Numbered from the stretch's first letter, positions 42,863 to 51,660 are shown. The stretch: 64,000 nt of DNA from Mesorhizobium sp. B2-3-4 (GCF_006442315.1 NZ_VFVY01000007.1:62001-126000); one strand, 5' to 3'. A program made the numbers and translations. The notes: generated by a model from the letters alone, not told the origin.

Positions 42863-43807
42863 GTGTTGAAATTCGCATTGAAATTGGCGGCCGCCGCGAC
42901 GGTGCTTGCCGGCGTCGCGTTCGGCTCGACCGCGCAGGCTGCTGACGGCCAGAAGACCTTTTATCTGCTGTCGCATGGCGGGCCTTCCGATGCCTTCTGG
43001 ATCGACTGGAATGCCGGTGCCACCAACGCCTGTGACCAGCTCAAGGTGACCTGCAAGATCTCCTTCAGCGGCGGCGACATGGCGGCGCAGAAGGAAGCTT
43101 TCAACTCGGCATTGGCGGCCAAGCCCGACGGCATTGCCACCACCTCGGCGCAGCCCGGCCTGTGGACCGAGGAAGTCAAGGCGGCGAAGGCGGCCGGCAT
43201 CCCGATCGTGTTCTTCAACACGGACGATCCGGCGACAGGCCGCCAGGCCTATGTCGGCGCCGATCTCAAGGAGGCTGGCGCGATCTGGGCGAAATATCTC
43301 GTCGACCACAAGATGGTGAAGCAGGGCGACAAGGTGTTCCTGCCGGTCGAGGTTCCCGGCGCCAGCTATCAGCAGCTGGAAACCGAAGGCATCGCCAGCG
43401 TTTTCGATCCGTTGGGGATCAAATATGACGTCGTCGATTGCGGCACCGATCCGGCCGGCATCATCGCCAAGATGACCGACTACATGGTCGCCAACAATCC
43501 GCCGGCGATCATTGCGCTCGGCGATTCCGTGGCGGCCAGCGTCAAGCGCGTCTTCGACGGCGCCGGCGTGCCGGCCGGCAAGATCCCGGTCGTCGGCTGG
43601 GGCAATTCGAAGGAGACGGCGCAGGCCGTCAAGGACGGCTTCGTCAATGCCGCAGCCTGGCAATATCCGTCGGCGCAAGGCTTCATGCCTGTGGCGCTGC
43701 TCGGTCTCGCCGCCTCGGGCGAGCCGATCGGCTACGACATCCACACCTTCGGTCTTTACGACGCCTCCAGCGTCGACCCGATCCTGAAGCTCTACGACAA
43801 GAAGTGA
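42863..43807 (+). CDS. ABC substrate-binding protein, CUT2 (ribose/inositol) type
   Basis: The 314-residue periplasmic protein has a signal peptide (ending T-A-Q-A-A) and a ribose-binding-like fold: DAFWIDWNAGATNACDQLKV, then PDGIATTSAQPGLWTEEVKAAKAAGIPIVFFNTDD. The start is GTG behind GGGAGGAAA. It belongs with the permease and single-domain ATPase downstream (FrcBCA-like layout). MocB, the rhizopine-binding protein, is of the same broad class. A perfect 10-bp hairpin follows the stop. Confidence 0.85.
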   Translation: MLKFALKLAAAATVLAGVAFGSTAQAADGQKTFYLLSHGGPSDAFWIDWNAGATNACDQLKVTCKISFSGGDMAAQKEAFNSALAAKPDGIATTSAQPGLWTEEVKAAKAAGIPIVFFNTDDPATGRQAYVGADLKEAGAIWAKYLVDHKMVKQGDKVFLPVEVPGASYQQLETEGIASVFDPLGIKYDVVDCGTDPAGIIAKMTDYMVANNPPAIIALGDSVAASVKRVFDGAGVPAGKIPVVGWGNSKETAQAVKDGFVNAAAWQYPSAQGFMPVALLGLAASGEPIGYDIHTFGLYDASSVDPILKLYDKK

Positions 43808-43814
43808 GAAAGCA

Positions 43815-43840
43815 ACGCCCGCCGTGAAAGCGGCGGGCGT
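43815..43840 (+). terminator. Intercistronic hairpin after the CUT2 binding-protein gene
   Basis: ACGCCCGCCG (43815-43824) and CGGCGGGCGT (43831-43840) form a perfect 10-bp stem with loop TGAAAG, followed by CTTC. It ends eight bases before the permease ATG and may also hinder its translation. Confidence 0.75.
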
Positions 43841-43848
43841 CTTCAAGC

Positions 43849-44868
43849 ATGGTTCAAACAGTCATGACGATCGCCGCAGAAGACGAAATGCCTGTCGGGA
43901 AACGCAGAGCGAGCCTGATGCGCTCGCCGCAATTCTCATCGCTCATCATCCTGGTCGTTCTTCTCGTGGTCTTCGCGGTCGCCGACGCCAATTTCTTGTC
44001 GCCGCTCAACATCTCCAATATGATGGCCTTCCTGCCCGAGCTCGGCATCATCGCGCTCGGCATGACGCTGCTGTTGACGGCCGGCGAATTCGACCTGTCC
44101 GTCGGCGCGGTGTTTGGCCTGGCACCGGTGGTGGTGATGCTGTTGGTCCAGAACGCCGGTGTCGATATCGGCGTCGCGCTGCTGGCTGGACTTGTGCTGT
44201 GCATCGCGATCGGCGCGATCAACGGGCTGATCGTCACCAAGATCGGCATCTCGTCCTTCCTGGTCACGCTGTCGATGCTGCTCGTCGTGCGCGGGGCGGC
44301 CCTCTACATCACGCAGGGCTTTCCATTGAAATCCTGGGATCAGCCCGGCTTCTTCGTGACGCTGCTCGCCGGCAGCTTCAATGTCGGCTCGTTCCGCTTC
44401 TACACCTCGCTGTGGTGGTTCATCGGCCTGTCGCTGTTTGCGATCTATGTCCTGCGCTACGCCAAGCTCGGCAACTGGATCAGCGCCATCGGCTCCAACC
44501 ACAATGCGGCGGTGGCGCGCGGCGTACCGGCCGATGCCGTAAAGATCTGGTTGTTTATCGCGACGTCGGTTCTGGCAGGCCTTGCCGGGATGATCAGCGC
44601 CTTCCGCATCTCCGCTGCCTCGCCGGTGGCCGGCACCGGCTACGAGCTGGAGGTCATCGCCATGGTGGTCGTCGGCGGCACGGCGCTGACCGGCGGACGT
44701 GGCACGATCCTCGGCACCATCGTCGGCGCGCTGATGCTGCGCGCCATTCGCAACGGCATCGTGCTGATCGGCGTGCCGGGGCTCGCCTACAACATCTTCG
44801 TCGGTCTGATCATCCTCGCCATGCTCATCCTGCACGCTTTGCTGCAGAAGAACGCCGCAAGCGGCTGA
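43849..44868 (+). CDS. ABC permease, CUT2 (RbsC/FrcC) type
   Basis: A 339-residue BPD_transp_2 permease with about nine to ten spans. Family motifs: LGIIALGMTLLLTAGEFDLSVGAVFGL, INGLIVTKIGISSFLVTLSM and VVVGGTALTGGRGTILGTIVGAL. It forms the homodimeric channel of a FrcBCA-like importer with the binding protein before it and the ATPase two bases after it. The hairpin at 43815-43840 overlaps its ribosome-binding region. Confidence 0.87.
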   Translation: MVQTVMTIAAEDEMPVGKRRASLMRSPQFSSLIILVVLLVVFAVADANFLSPLNISNMMAFLPELGIIALGMTLLLTAGEFDLSVGAVFGLAPVVVMLLVQNAGVDIGVALLAGLVLCIAIGAINGLIVTKIGISSFLVTLSMLLVVRGAALYITQGFPLKSWDQPGFFVTLLAGSFNVGSFRFYTSLWWFIGLSLFAIYVLRYAKLGNWISAIGSNHNAAVARGVPADAVKIWLFIATSVLAGLAGMISAFRISAASPVAGTGYELEVIAMVVVGGTALTGGRGTILGTIVGALMLRAIRNGIVLIGVPGLAYNIFVGLIILAMLILHALLQKNAASG

Positions 44869-44870
44869 CA

Positions 44871-45647
44871 ATGGACATGCTCCGACTGCAGAATCTGCAA
44901 AAATCCTTCGGCAGCGTGCGGGCGCTGAAAAATGCCTCGCTGACACTGCGGGAAGGCGAGGTGGTGGCGCTGCTCGGCGACAACGGCGCTGGCAAATCGA
45001 CGCTGATCAAGGCAATCTCGGGTGTGTTTCCCGTCGACCGCGGCGACATCTATGTGCGCGGCGAGAAGGTGTCGATCCGCTCGACCCGGGATGCGATGGA
45101 CCTCGGCATCGAGACCATCCACCAGGACACGTCGCTGGCGCCGGACCTCAGCATCGCGCGCAATCTTTTCCTCGGCAGGGAGCCGGTCAACTTCGGCTGG
45201 CTCGGCGTGTTCGCGCCGCTCGACCTCGCCAAATTGCGCAATGCCGCCTCGGCGCTGCTGAAGCGCGTCGGCATCTCGAAGAAGCTCGATGCGGACGCGC
45301 TGGTCAGCACGCTTTCGGGCGGTGAGCGGCAGTCGATCGCCATCTCGCGCGCCATGCAGTTCGCCGCCAAGGTCATCATCCTCGACGAGCCGACCAACAA
45401 TCTCGGCGTCGAGGAGACCCATGGCGTGCTGCGTTTCGTCAAGGAGGTGCGCGACGCCGGGCATTCGGTGCTGCTCATCACCCACAACATCCACCATGTC
45501 TTCCAGGTCGCCGACCGTATCGTCGTCATGCGGCGCGGCGAGATCGTCGCCGAACAGACGGTGGCCGATACCGACCTCTTGACGGTGGAAAGCCTGATCA
45601 CCGGCGCCGACATGTCGGCCCTGCTCAAGCAGGCGAGGGCAAAGTGA
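44871..45647 (+). CDS. ABC ATPase, single-domain CUT2 (FrcA-like)
   Basis: A 258-residue ATPase with one nucleotide-binding domain, unlike the double-domain RbsA: Walker A GDNGAGKST, signature LSGGERQSIAISRAM, Walker B VIILDEPTNNLG and His in LITHNIHHV. All key residues are present. It resembles FrcA of the S. meliloti fructose importer. Eleven bases separate it from the DUF4432 gene. Confidence 0.85.
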   Translation: MDMLRLQNLQKSFGSVRALKNASLTLREGEVVALLGDNGAGKSTLIKAISGVFPVDRGDIYVRGEKVSIRSTRDAMDLGIETIHQDTSLAPDLSIARNLFLGREPVNFGWLGVFAPLDLAKLRNAASALLKRVGISKKLDADALVSTLSGGERQSIAISRAMQFAAKVIILDEPTNNLGVEETHGVLRFVKEVRDAGHSVLLITHNIHHVFQVADRIVVMRRGEIVAEQTVADTDLLTVESLITGADMSALLKQARAK

Positions 45648-45657
45648 AGGGCGCCGC

Positions 45658-46839
45658 ATGGTAGAGCTTTACGGCAAGACGCTGTCGCGCCGGCAAGTGG
45701 CCGAGCGATCCGGCATGCTTTCGCAATTCGCCGGCGTGCGGCTGATGACGCTCGGCGACGGGGTGGAGCGCGGCATCCGAATGCTCGAATTCCGTACCGG
45801 TTCCGGCCTGCGCTTCACCGCGCTGGTCGACCGGGCACTCGACATCGCCGACTGCGACTTCAAGGGCCAGGCGATCGGCTGGCATTCGCCGAGCGGCTTT
45901 CGCAATCCGGCGCTGCACGAGTATGAAGGGGAAGGGGGGCTGGCCTGGGCGCGTTCCTTCTCCGGCCTGCTGGTGACCTGCGGGCTCGACCACATATTGG
46001 GCCGCGAGGACGTGCCGGCCGAGACCTACAATTACCCCGGCAAGAAGAGCGTAACCCATTCGCTGCATGGTCGTCTCGGCACGATCCCGGCGCGGCTGAC
46101 CGGCTATGGCGAGCGCTGGGAGGGCGACCGCTGCGTGCTGTGGGCCGAAGGCGTCGTCCAGCAGTCCGCGGTATTCGCGGAGGATCTGCATCTGATCCGC
46201 CGCATCGAGGCCGATGTCGGCGGCAACGAGATCCGGCTGTCCGACCGCGTCGTCAACCACGGCTTCAACCGCACGCCGCATATGTATTTCTACCACGTCA
46301 ATGTCAGCCATCCCTTGCTGGACGAGGGCTCCCGTTATCTGGCGCCGATCCGCGACGTCATCTGGGCCGGCCATGCCGGCGAGCGCTATGAGGCGCAGAG
46401 GGTCGGTTATCGCACGGCGCCGGCGCCGCAACTCGGCTTCAGCGAGCAGGTCTGGCAGCATGAGATGGATGCCGACGTGAAGGGCGAAGTGCCGGTGGCC
46501 GTCGTCAACGACCGCATCGGGCTCGGTTTGGAACTGGTTACGCGCAAGGACCAGTTGCCCTGCGCCTATCAGTGGCAGAATTTCCAGGCCGGGCAATACG
46601 CGCTGGGGATAGAGCCCTCGACCCACCATGTGCTCGGCGATCTCGCCGCCCGCCAACGCGGAGAGATGATCTGGCTGGAGCACGGCGAGAGCCGAGCCTA
46701 TGATGCGGCGTTCCGGGTTCTCGACGGCGCCGGCGAAATCGCGGCGGCCGAAACCAGGATCGCGGCTATCGCCCGACAACCCGAGCAGGATTATCCTCAG
46801 CCGTCCGGCAATTTTCCAAGACTGGCGGACAGGACATGA
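45658..46839 (+). CDS. DUF4432 (aldose-1-epimerase-like) protein
   Basis: The 393-residue DUF4432 protein has the galactose-mutarotase-type beta-sandwich. Conserved pieces are DRALDIADCDFKGQAIGWHSPSGF, VTHSLHGRLGTIPARLTGY, NHGFNRTPHMYFYHVN and the late EPSTHH. His and Glu residues that line the mutarotase pocket seem present. Members occur in sugar and cyclitol catabolic operons and probably act on the anomeric or keto form of the substrate. It is the last gene tightly joined to the second importer. Confidence 0.78.
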   Translation: MVELYGKTLSRRQVAERSGMLSQFAGVRLMTLGDGVERGIRMLEFRTGSGLRFTALVDRALDIADCDFKGQAIGWHSPSGFRNPALHEYEGEGGLAWARSFSGLLVTCGLDHILGREDVPAETYNYPGKKSVTHSLHGRLGTIPARLTGYGERWEGDRCVLWAEGVVQQSAVFAEDLHLIRRIEADVGGNEIRLSDRVVNHGFNRTPHMYFYHVNVSHPLLDEGSRYLAPIRDVIWAGHAGERYEAQRVGYRTAPAPQLGFSEQVWQHEMDADVKGEVPVAVVNDRIGLGLELVTRKDQLPCAYQWQNFQAGQYALGIEPSTHHVLGDLAARQRGEMIWLEHGESRAYDAAFRVLDGAGEIAAAETRIAAIARQPEQDYPQPSGNFPRLADRT

Positions 46840-46915
46840 GCTCGACAGCTATTCGATGCAAGCCCTCCGGCGGGCGGACCGGATTGCCAGCGCTGCGCGA
46901 CGATTGGAGGTCAAT

Positions 46916-48004
46916 GTGACGATGGCAAACAAGCGCGACTACAGCCTTGTCGGCGAGAGCACCAAAGCGGCGATCGAGACCGGGCTCGCCTCGGCCGAGT
47001 GGTATCATACCGATGTGCCGCGCAAGGCGATGAAGGAGCTGATGCAACGGTCCGACGGGCCGGCGATCCGCGATACGATCATCTGGATCGTCACGATCCT
47101 CGGCTCGGCCGCCGGCATCGTCTGGTTCTGGGGCACGTGGTGGGTGTTGCCGTTCATGCTGGTCTATGGCGTGCTCTATGGCTCGTCGAGCGACTCGCGC
47201 TGGCACGAATGCGGCCATGGCACGGCTTTCCGCACGCGCTGGATGAACGATGTCGTCTATCACATCGCCTCGTTCATGCTGATGCGCAATCCCGTGCAAT
47301 GGCGCTGGAGCCATGCGCGCCACCACACCGACACCATCATCGTCGGCCGCGACGCCGAGATCGCCGTCATGCGCCCGCCGGACTTGCTGAAAGCGGGATT
47401 GGCCTTCACCGGCATTCTAGACTTCCGCTATTCGCTGCCGACACTGGTGCGCCAGGCCTTCGGCACACTGTCGGACGAGGAAAAGAGCTACATCCCCGAG
47501 ATGGAGTTGCACAAGGCTGTCGTCGCAGCCCGCTGGCATGTCGCCATCTATGTCGCGACGATCGCTCTGGCGATCGTGCTGCGGTCCTGGATTCCGCTCG
47601 TGCTGATCGGCCTGCCGCGCCTCTACGGCACCTGGCACATGGTGACGACCGGCCTGCTGCAGCATATTGGCCTCGCCGACAATGTCATCGACCATCGGCT
47701 CAACACGCGCACCGTCTACATGAACCCGATCAGCCGGTTCATCTACTGGAACATGAACTACCATGTGGAGCACCACATGTTCCCGATGGTGCCCTATCAC
47801 GCGCTGCCCAGGCTGCATGAATTGATCAAGCACGACCTTCCCGTGGCAAACCCGTCAATGTGGCATGCCTACCGCGAGGTCTGGCCGGTCCTGCTCAGGC
47901 AACTGAAATACGAGGACTATTACCTCAAGCGCGAATTGCCGCCGACGGCCCGGCCCTATCGCGGCGAGTTCCACGAGGTCGATATGTCGGCCGCGGCCGA
48001 ATAG
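46916..48004 (+). CDS. mocD: MocD-type membrane di-iron oxygenase (fatty-acid-desaturase family)
   Basis: A 362-residue membrane protein with the three histidine clusters of membrane di-iron enzymes: HECGH (97-101), HARHH (133-137) and HVEHH (283-287), between four or so spans. GTG 46916 fits the GGAGG at 46906 best; ATG 46922 is possible. With the Rieske ferredoxin encoded 27 bases downstream it matches MocD-MocE, the pair proposed to demethylate the rhizopine 3-O-methyl-scyllo-inosamine. A fatty-acid or alkane substrate is the alternative. No MocF-like reductase is present here. Confidence 0.78.
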   Translation: MTMANKRDYSLVGESTKAAIETGLASAEWYHTDVPRKAMKELMQRSDGPAIRDTIIWIVTILGSAAGIVWFWGTWWVLPFMLVYGVLYGSSSDSRWHECGHGTAFRTRWMNDVVYHIASFMLMRNPVQWRWSHARHHTDTIIVGRDAEIAVMRPPDLLKAGLAFTGILDFRYSLPTLVRQAFGTLSDEEKSYIPEMELHKAVVAARWHVAIYVATIALAIVLRSWIPLVLIGLPRLYGTWHMVTTGLLQHIGLADNVIDHRLNTRTVYMNPISRFIYWNMNYHVEHHMFPMVPYHALPRLHELIKHDLPVANPSMWHAYREVWPVLLRQLKYEDYYLKRELPPTARPYRGEFHEVDMSAAAE

Positions 48005-48031
48005 CGCCGCCAATATCCGCAGGAGACAGGA

Positions 48032-48346
48032 ATGGCCGATTGGGTGCAAGCGTGCGCAGTGGACGATGTCGAGGAAGAGGATGTGATGCGTTTCGACCAT
48101 GGCGGGCGAACCTTTGCCATCTATCGCTCGCCGGACGACGAGTTCTTCGCCACCGACGGTCTTTGCACGCATGAGAAGGTGCATCTGGCCGACGGGCTTG
48201 TCATGGACGACATCATCGAATGCCCCAAGCACAATGGGCGCTTCAACTACAAGTCCGGCCAGGCCAAGGCCGCGCCGGTCTGCGTCAATCTCAAGACCTA
48301 TCCAGTCCGCATCGAGGCTGGCAAGGTGATGATCGATATCGGCTGA
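48032..48346 (+). CDS. mocE: MocE-type Rieske [2Fe-2S] ferredoxin
   Basis: The 104-residue protein has a Rieske centre, CTHEKVHLADG then CPKHNGRFNYKSG, i.e. C-x-H ... C-x-x-H, and no membrane span. It would pass electrons to the di-iron oxygenase encoded just upstream. The reductase that charges it must be elsewhere. Ribosome site AGGAGACAGG. MocE-family naming follows the combination with a MocD-type gene. Confidence 0.87.
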   Translation: MADWVQACAVDDVEEEDVMRFDHGGRTFAIYRSPDDEFFATDGLCTHEKVHLADGLVMDDIIECPKHNGRFNYKSGQAKAAPVCVNLKTYPVRIEAGKVMIDIG

Positions 48347-48379
48347 AGAGCCGGCCCAAGCAATCAAGGAAAGAGTTCC

Positions 48380-49180
48380 ATGAGCCGAAAGAGACCGACC
48401 GTCGCCGACCTGCGCGCCATGAAGGGCAAGCGGCAACTGACCATGCTGCGCGTGCTGACGCTCGACGAGGCGGAAGCCGCCGAGCGGGCAGGGGTCGACA
48501 TCGTCTCGGTGCCCCCCGAACTGGTGCTCAACCCGCAATATCGCGATGCCGCGCCCAGCCTGTTCACCATGCCGGGCGACAATTTCTTCGAGATAGGCAC
48601 GGCTGACGATTTCGTTCGCTGGTCGTTCCGGCTCTACAAGGCCGGCGCCGACGCCGTCTATTGCAGCGCTGGTTACGCCACCATCAAGCGGATGGCCGAC
48701 GACGCCATTCCGGTCATCGGCCATGTCGGCCTCATTCCTTCCCGCGCGACCTGGACCGGCGGCTTCAAGGCGGTCGGCAAGACCGCTGACACCGCCATGC
48801 AGGTGTTCGAGGCGGTGAAGCAGCTGGAGGCGGCAGGCGCCATCGGCGCCGAGATCGAGGTGGTGCCGGTCGAGGTGGCCAAGGCGATCTCGGAGCGGAC
48901 GCCGCTGATCATGCTGTCGATGGGCGCCGGCACGGGGTGCGACGCGCAGTATCTGTTCGCCGAGGATATTCTCGGCAGCAATCGCGGTCACATGCCGCGT
49001 CACTCGAAGGTCTACCGCAACTTCGCCGCTGAATATGATCGGCTGCAGGCGGAACGGGTGGCGGCATTTTCCGAATATGTCGCCGACGTCAACAGCGGCG
49101 CCTATCCCGAGGACAGGCACGTCGTGCACATGGACCCGGCTGAGCTACGCCTGTTCCTCGACAAGGTCGGCCGGGGCTGA
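48380..49180 (+). CDS. PanB-like (ketopantoate hydroxymethyltransferase family) protein lacking the Mg ligands
   Basis: The 266-residue TIM barrel clearly resembles PanB in its second half: AIPVIGHVGLIPSRATWTGG, FKAVGKTADTA, EIEVVPVEVAKAI (the catalytic Glu kept) and GAGTGCDAQYLFAEDILG. In the first half the Mg-binding VGDSLGM segment of PanB is replaced by VSVPPELVL, and the second ligand motif reads YCSAGYATI. It therefore cannot bind Mg in the usual way and should do another, PEP-mutase/PanB-superfamily reaction. It follows mocE by 33 bases and overlaps the convergent HAL-like gene by 36. Confidence 0.78.
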   Translation: MSRKRPTVADLRAMKGKRQLTMLRVLTLDEAEAAERAGVDIVSVPPELVLNPQYRDAAPSLFTMPGDNFFEIGTADDFVRWSFRLYKAGADAVYCSAGYATIKRMADDAIPVIGHVGLIPSRATWTGGFKAVGKTADTAMQVFEAVKQLEAAGAIGAEIEVVPVEVAKAISERTPLIMLSMGAGTGCDAQYLFAEDILGSNRGHMPRHSKVYRNFAAEYDRLQAERVAAFSEYVADVNSGAYPEDRHVVHMDPAELRLFLDKVGRG

Positions 49181-50662
49181 GCCCGGCTGCCAGCGTCCAC
49201 TGGCAAGGGCCGCATGGAGCGTCTCGGCATCGATGCCGAGCGGCCGGTCCTGGCTGAGGGACGGGACCAGTGCGCGTATCGCCGCGTGGACGGCTGATGT
49301 GCGCGGCGCCAGTGCCAAGCCTTCGCGCAGGTCCACGGCCTGGGCCGCGGCCATCAGCTCGAAGGCGATCAGCCGCCGCCATAGCACGAGCATCCCTGCG
49401 CATTTCGAAACCGCCAGCGGCGTCTGCGTGGCGTGATCCTCGACGCCTTCCGAAACCGGCAGGAAGTCGAGCATCACCGGATTGGCCTTGTGGCGGATGG
49501 CCGCCAGGATCGACGTCACCGTCTTTTGCAACGGCACGAAACCGGCCGAGGCGCCACCAACCGGAGACAGGTATTTCGGCAGGCCGTTTCGGCCCGGGCC
49601 GGTGAGCTGGATGAAACGGGCGGCACTGGCGGCGGCACACTGGGCGATTGCCAGGCCCAGCGCCTCGAAGGCGAGCGCCAGCGATGCAGTGTGGAAATTG
49701 CCTGTCGACAGCACCAGCCCGTCGTCGCCCAGCACCAGTGGGTTGTCGGCGGCTGCGTTGAGTTCGATCTCTACGGCTTGTCCCGCCTGGCCGATCGCCT
49801 CGATCAGCGCGCCATGGATCGAGGGCATGCAGCGGATCGAGAGCGGATCCTGTATCGTAATGGGCGTCGGCGCCTCGTCGCGGGCGAGAAGATCATGCAG
49901 CGCCTTGGCGGCTTCCTGCTGGCCGGCGGCCGGCCGTGCCATGTGCAGACGTGGGTCAAGGATCGTGCGGTTGGCGCCAAACCCTTCCATGGTCAGCGCG
50001 CCGGCATGCTGCTGTTGCATCAACGCCGACAGCGCGTCCGTGACCACGAGGGCGCCGCAGCCGGCGGAGACCGCCGAGGCGTTGACGAGCGACAAACCGT
50101 CCTTCGGCGCCAGGCTTGTCGGTGCGAGGCGCGCCATCATCAGCGCCTTGGCGGCGGGCATGCGCCTTCCCTGGTAATCGGCCTCGCCTTCGCCGATCAG
50201 CAGGCGGGCGATTGCGGTCATCAGCACCAGGTCGCCAGCGCCAATCGAGCCCAGCGACGGCATGACCGGGTGGACGCCGGCGTTGAGGACATCGACCAGG
50301 GCGACGAACACGGCGGGCGACAGGCCGGAGCCGCCGGCCGACAGCATGGTCAGGCGGGCAAGCATGGTTGCCCGCACGGCCTCGACCGGCAGCGCTTCGC
50401 CGACCGCGCCGCTGCGACCCTCGAGCAACTGGCGCTGGAAGGCGCTGGCGTCGCCTTCGACCGATGTGCCGAGATTGGCGCCGAGACCCGTGTTCAGGCC
50501 GTAGATATGCTGGCCGGACGCGGCCGCCTGGTCGAGTATCTTGCGCGCCTTCTCCAGCCTGCCGATGATCTCGGCCCCGATTTCCACCTTGCGCGCATGG
50601 CGGGCGACAGCGGCGACGTCGTCGACGCTGACGCCGGCTCCGGTGAGGACGAGCGCGCTCAT
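49145..50662 (-). CDS. Histidine/aromatic ammonia-lyase-family protein lacking the MIO serine
   Basis: The 505-residue protein aligns along its length with HutH: YGLNTGLGANLG near residue 54, PSLGSIGAGDLVLM, GLSLVNASAVSAG, and QDPLSIRCMPSIHGA. The active-site Ala-Ser-Gly that cyclises to the MIO cofactor is shortened: the sequence reads G-S-I-G-A-G-D-L at 138-145, one residue less than GSVGASGDL. A standard MIO cannot form. The enzyme may use another mechanism (elimination, mutase-like, or binding only). ATG 50662 overlaps the OCD-like stop (ATGA), so it is the second gene of a two-gene minus operon. Confidence 0.8.
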   Translation of the reverse strand: MSALVLTGAGVSVDDVAAVARHARKVEIGAEIIGRLEKARKILDQAAASGQHIYGLNTGLGANLGTSVEGDASAFQRQLLEGRSGAVGEALPVEAVRATMLARLTMLSAGGSGLSPAVFVALVDVLNAGVHPVMPSLGSIGAGDLVLMTAIARLLIGEGEADYQGRRMPAAKALMMARLAPTSLAPKDGLSLVNASAVSAGCGALVVTDALSALMQQQHAGALTMEGFGANRTILDPRLHMARPAAGQQEAAKALHDLLARDEAPTPITIQDPLSIRCMPSIHGALIEAIGQAGQAVEIELNAAADNPLVLGDDGLVLSTGNFHTASLALAFEALGLAIAQCAAASAARFIQLTGPGRNGLPKYLSPVGGASAGFVPLQKTVTSILAAIRHKANPVMLDFLPVSEGVEDHATQTPLAVSKCAGMLVLWRRLIAFELMAAAQAVDLREGLALAPRTSAVHAAIRALVPSLSQDRPLGIDAETLHAALASGRWQPGSAPADLVEEQA

Positions 50663-51660
50663 GCGAAGCGCAGCCTCTGGCCGATGCCTTGCGCCTGCGC
50701 CTTGGCCAGCATCGCCTTGCCCAGCGCGATGTCGGACAGCGACAGGCCCCGGTGCCAGAACAGGATGGTCTCGTCGTCGCTCTGCCGCCCGGGCTTCAAG
50801 CCGGCGGCGATCTGGCCGAGCTCGGCATGCAGCGTCTTTTCGCTCAGCCGTCCGGTTTCGACATGGGCGCGCAGCGAGCCGAACTTGCCGCCCTTGCACT
50901 GACCCCAATCGTCGACGACCATCTTCTGCATGATATCGGTCAGCGACAGCTCAACCGCGCTCATCGTGCCATAGGGCACGACCAGCGCGCCTAGCTTGAT
51001 CCATGCGGTCTTCAGCAGTGGTTGCGGCTCGGGCAGGCGCGAAGCTTCGACGACGATGTCGGCGCCTTCGACGCAGCTCTGCCAGTCGGCCACCGCCTTG
51101 ACCGGCTTGCCAAGGTCGTCGGAAAGCCTGGCGGCAAAGCCGTCGCGGCTTTCCGGGCGGCGCGAGTGGACGCGGATCTCGTCGAAGTCGAAGAGATGGT
51201 CGAGCAGGCGCACGTTCCAGTAGGCCGTGCCGCGCGCGCCGATATGGGCGAGCACCTTGGAATTCCTGCGCGCCAGGTGCTTGGCGCCGATGGCGGTGAC
51301 GGCGCCGGTGCGCATGTCGGTGATGACGGTGGCGTCCAGGATGGCGCGAGGCGTGCCGGTACGGGGGTCGAACAGATTGAGGATGCCGAATTCGGAGGGC
51401 AGGCCATGCAGGTAGTTGTCGACATAGTCGCCGACGATCTTCACGCCGGCGGCGTCGAGCGGCGCGACATAGCCGCGAAGCACGTTGAAATGGCCGTGGA
51501 AGGAGGGGTCGGGCTCGAGATGGACGCGTGGCTCGATGACGGTCTGGCCCTTGCCCTGCGCGATGAGCCCGGCCTCGACGGCGCCGATGATCTCGGCATC
51601 GGTCATGGCAAGGGCGTCGATATCGAGGGCGTTCAGATAGTCGATATAGATGGGCTTCAT
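50659..51660 (-). CDS. Ornithine cyclodeaminase / mu-crystallin family protein
   Basis: A 333-residue NAD(P)-binding protein. LNLFDPRTGTPRAILDATVITDMRTGAVTAIGAKHLAR is the family core. The Rossmann-type segment is VLAHIGARGTAYWNVRLLDHLFDFDEIRVHSRR, and ADIVVEASRLPEPQPLL follows. Members deaminate ornithine to proline or reduce imines/ketimines. It starts at ATG 51660, divergent from the MFS gene, and is coupled to the HAL-like gene. The pair may process an amino acid or an amine released by the oxygenase branch. Confidence 0.83.
   Translation of the reverse strand: MKPIYIDYLNALDIDALAMTDAEIIGAVEAGLIAQGKGQTVIEPRVHLEPDPSFHGHFNVLRGYVAPLDAAGVKIVGDYVDNYLHGLPSEFGILNLFDPRTGTPRAILDATVITDMRTGAVTAIGAKHLARRNSKVLAHIGARGTAYWNVRLLDHLFDFDEIRVHSRRPESRDGFAARLSDDLGKPVKAVADWQSCVEGADIVVEASRLPEPQPLLKTAWIKLGALVVPYGTMSAVELSLTDIMQKMVVDDWGQCKGGKFGSLRAHVETGRLSEKTLHAELGQIAAGLKPGRQSDDETILFWHRGLSLSDIALGKAMLAKAQAQGIGQRLRFA

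Noticed and set aside
48380..49180. Calling the PanB-like gene a pantothenate biosynthesis gene
   Set aside because: Both metal-ligand motifs are changed, there is no panC beside it, and the neighbours are catabolic.
49145..50662. Calling the HAL-like gene a true hutH
   Set aside because: The MIO Ser is missing and no hutU/hutI/hutG genes are near.
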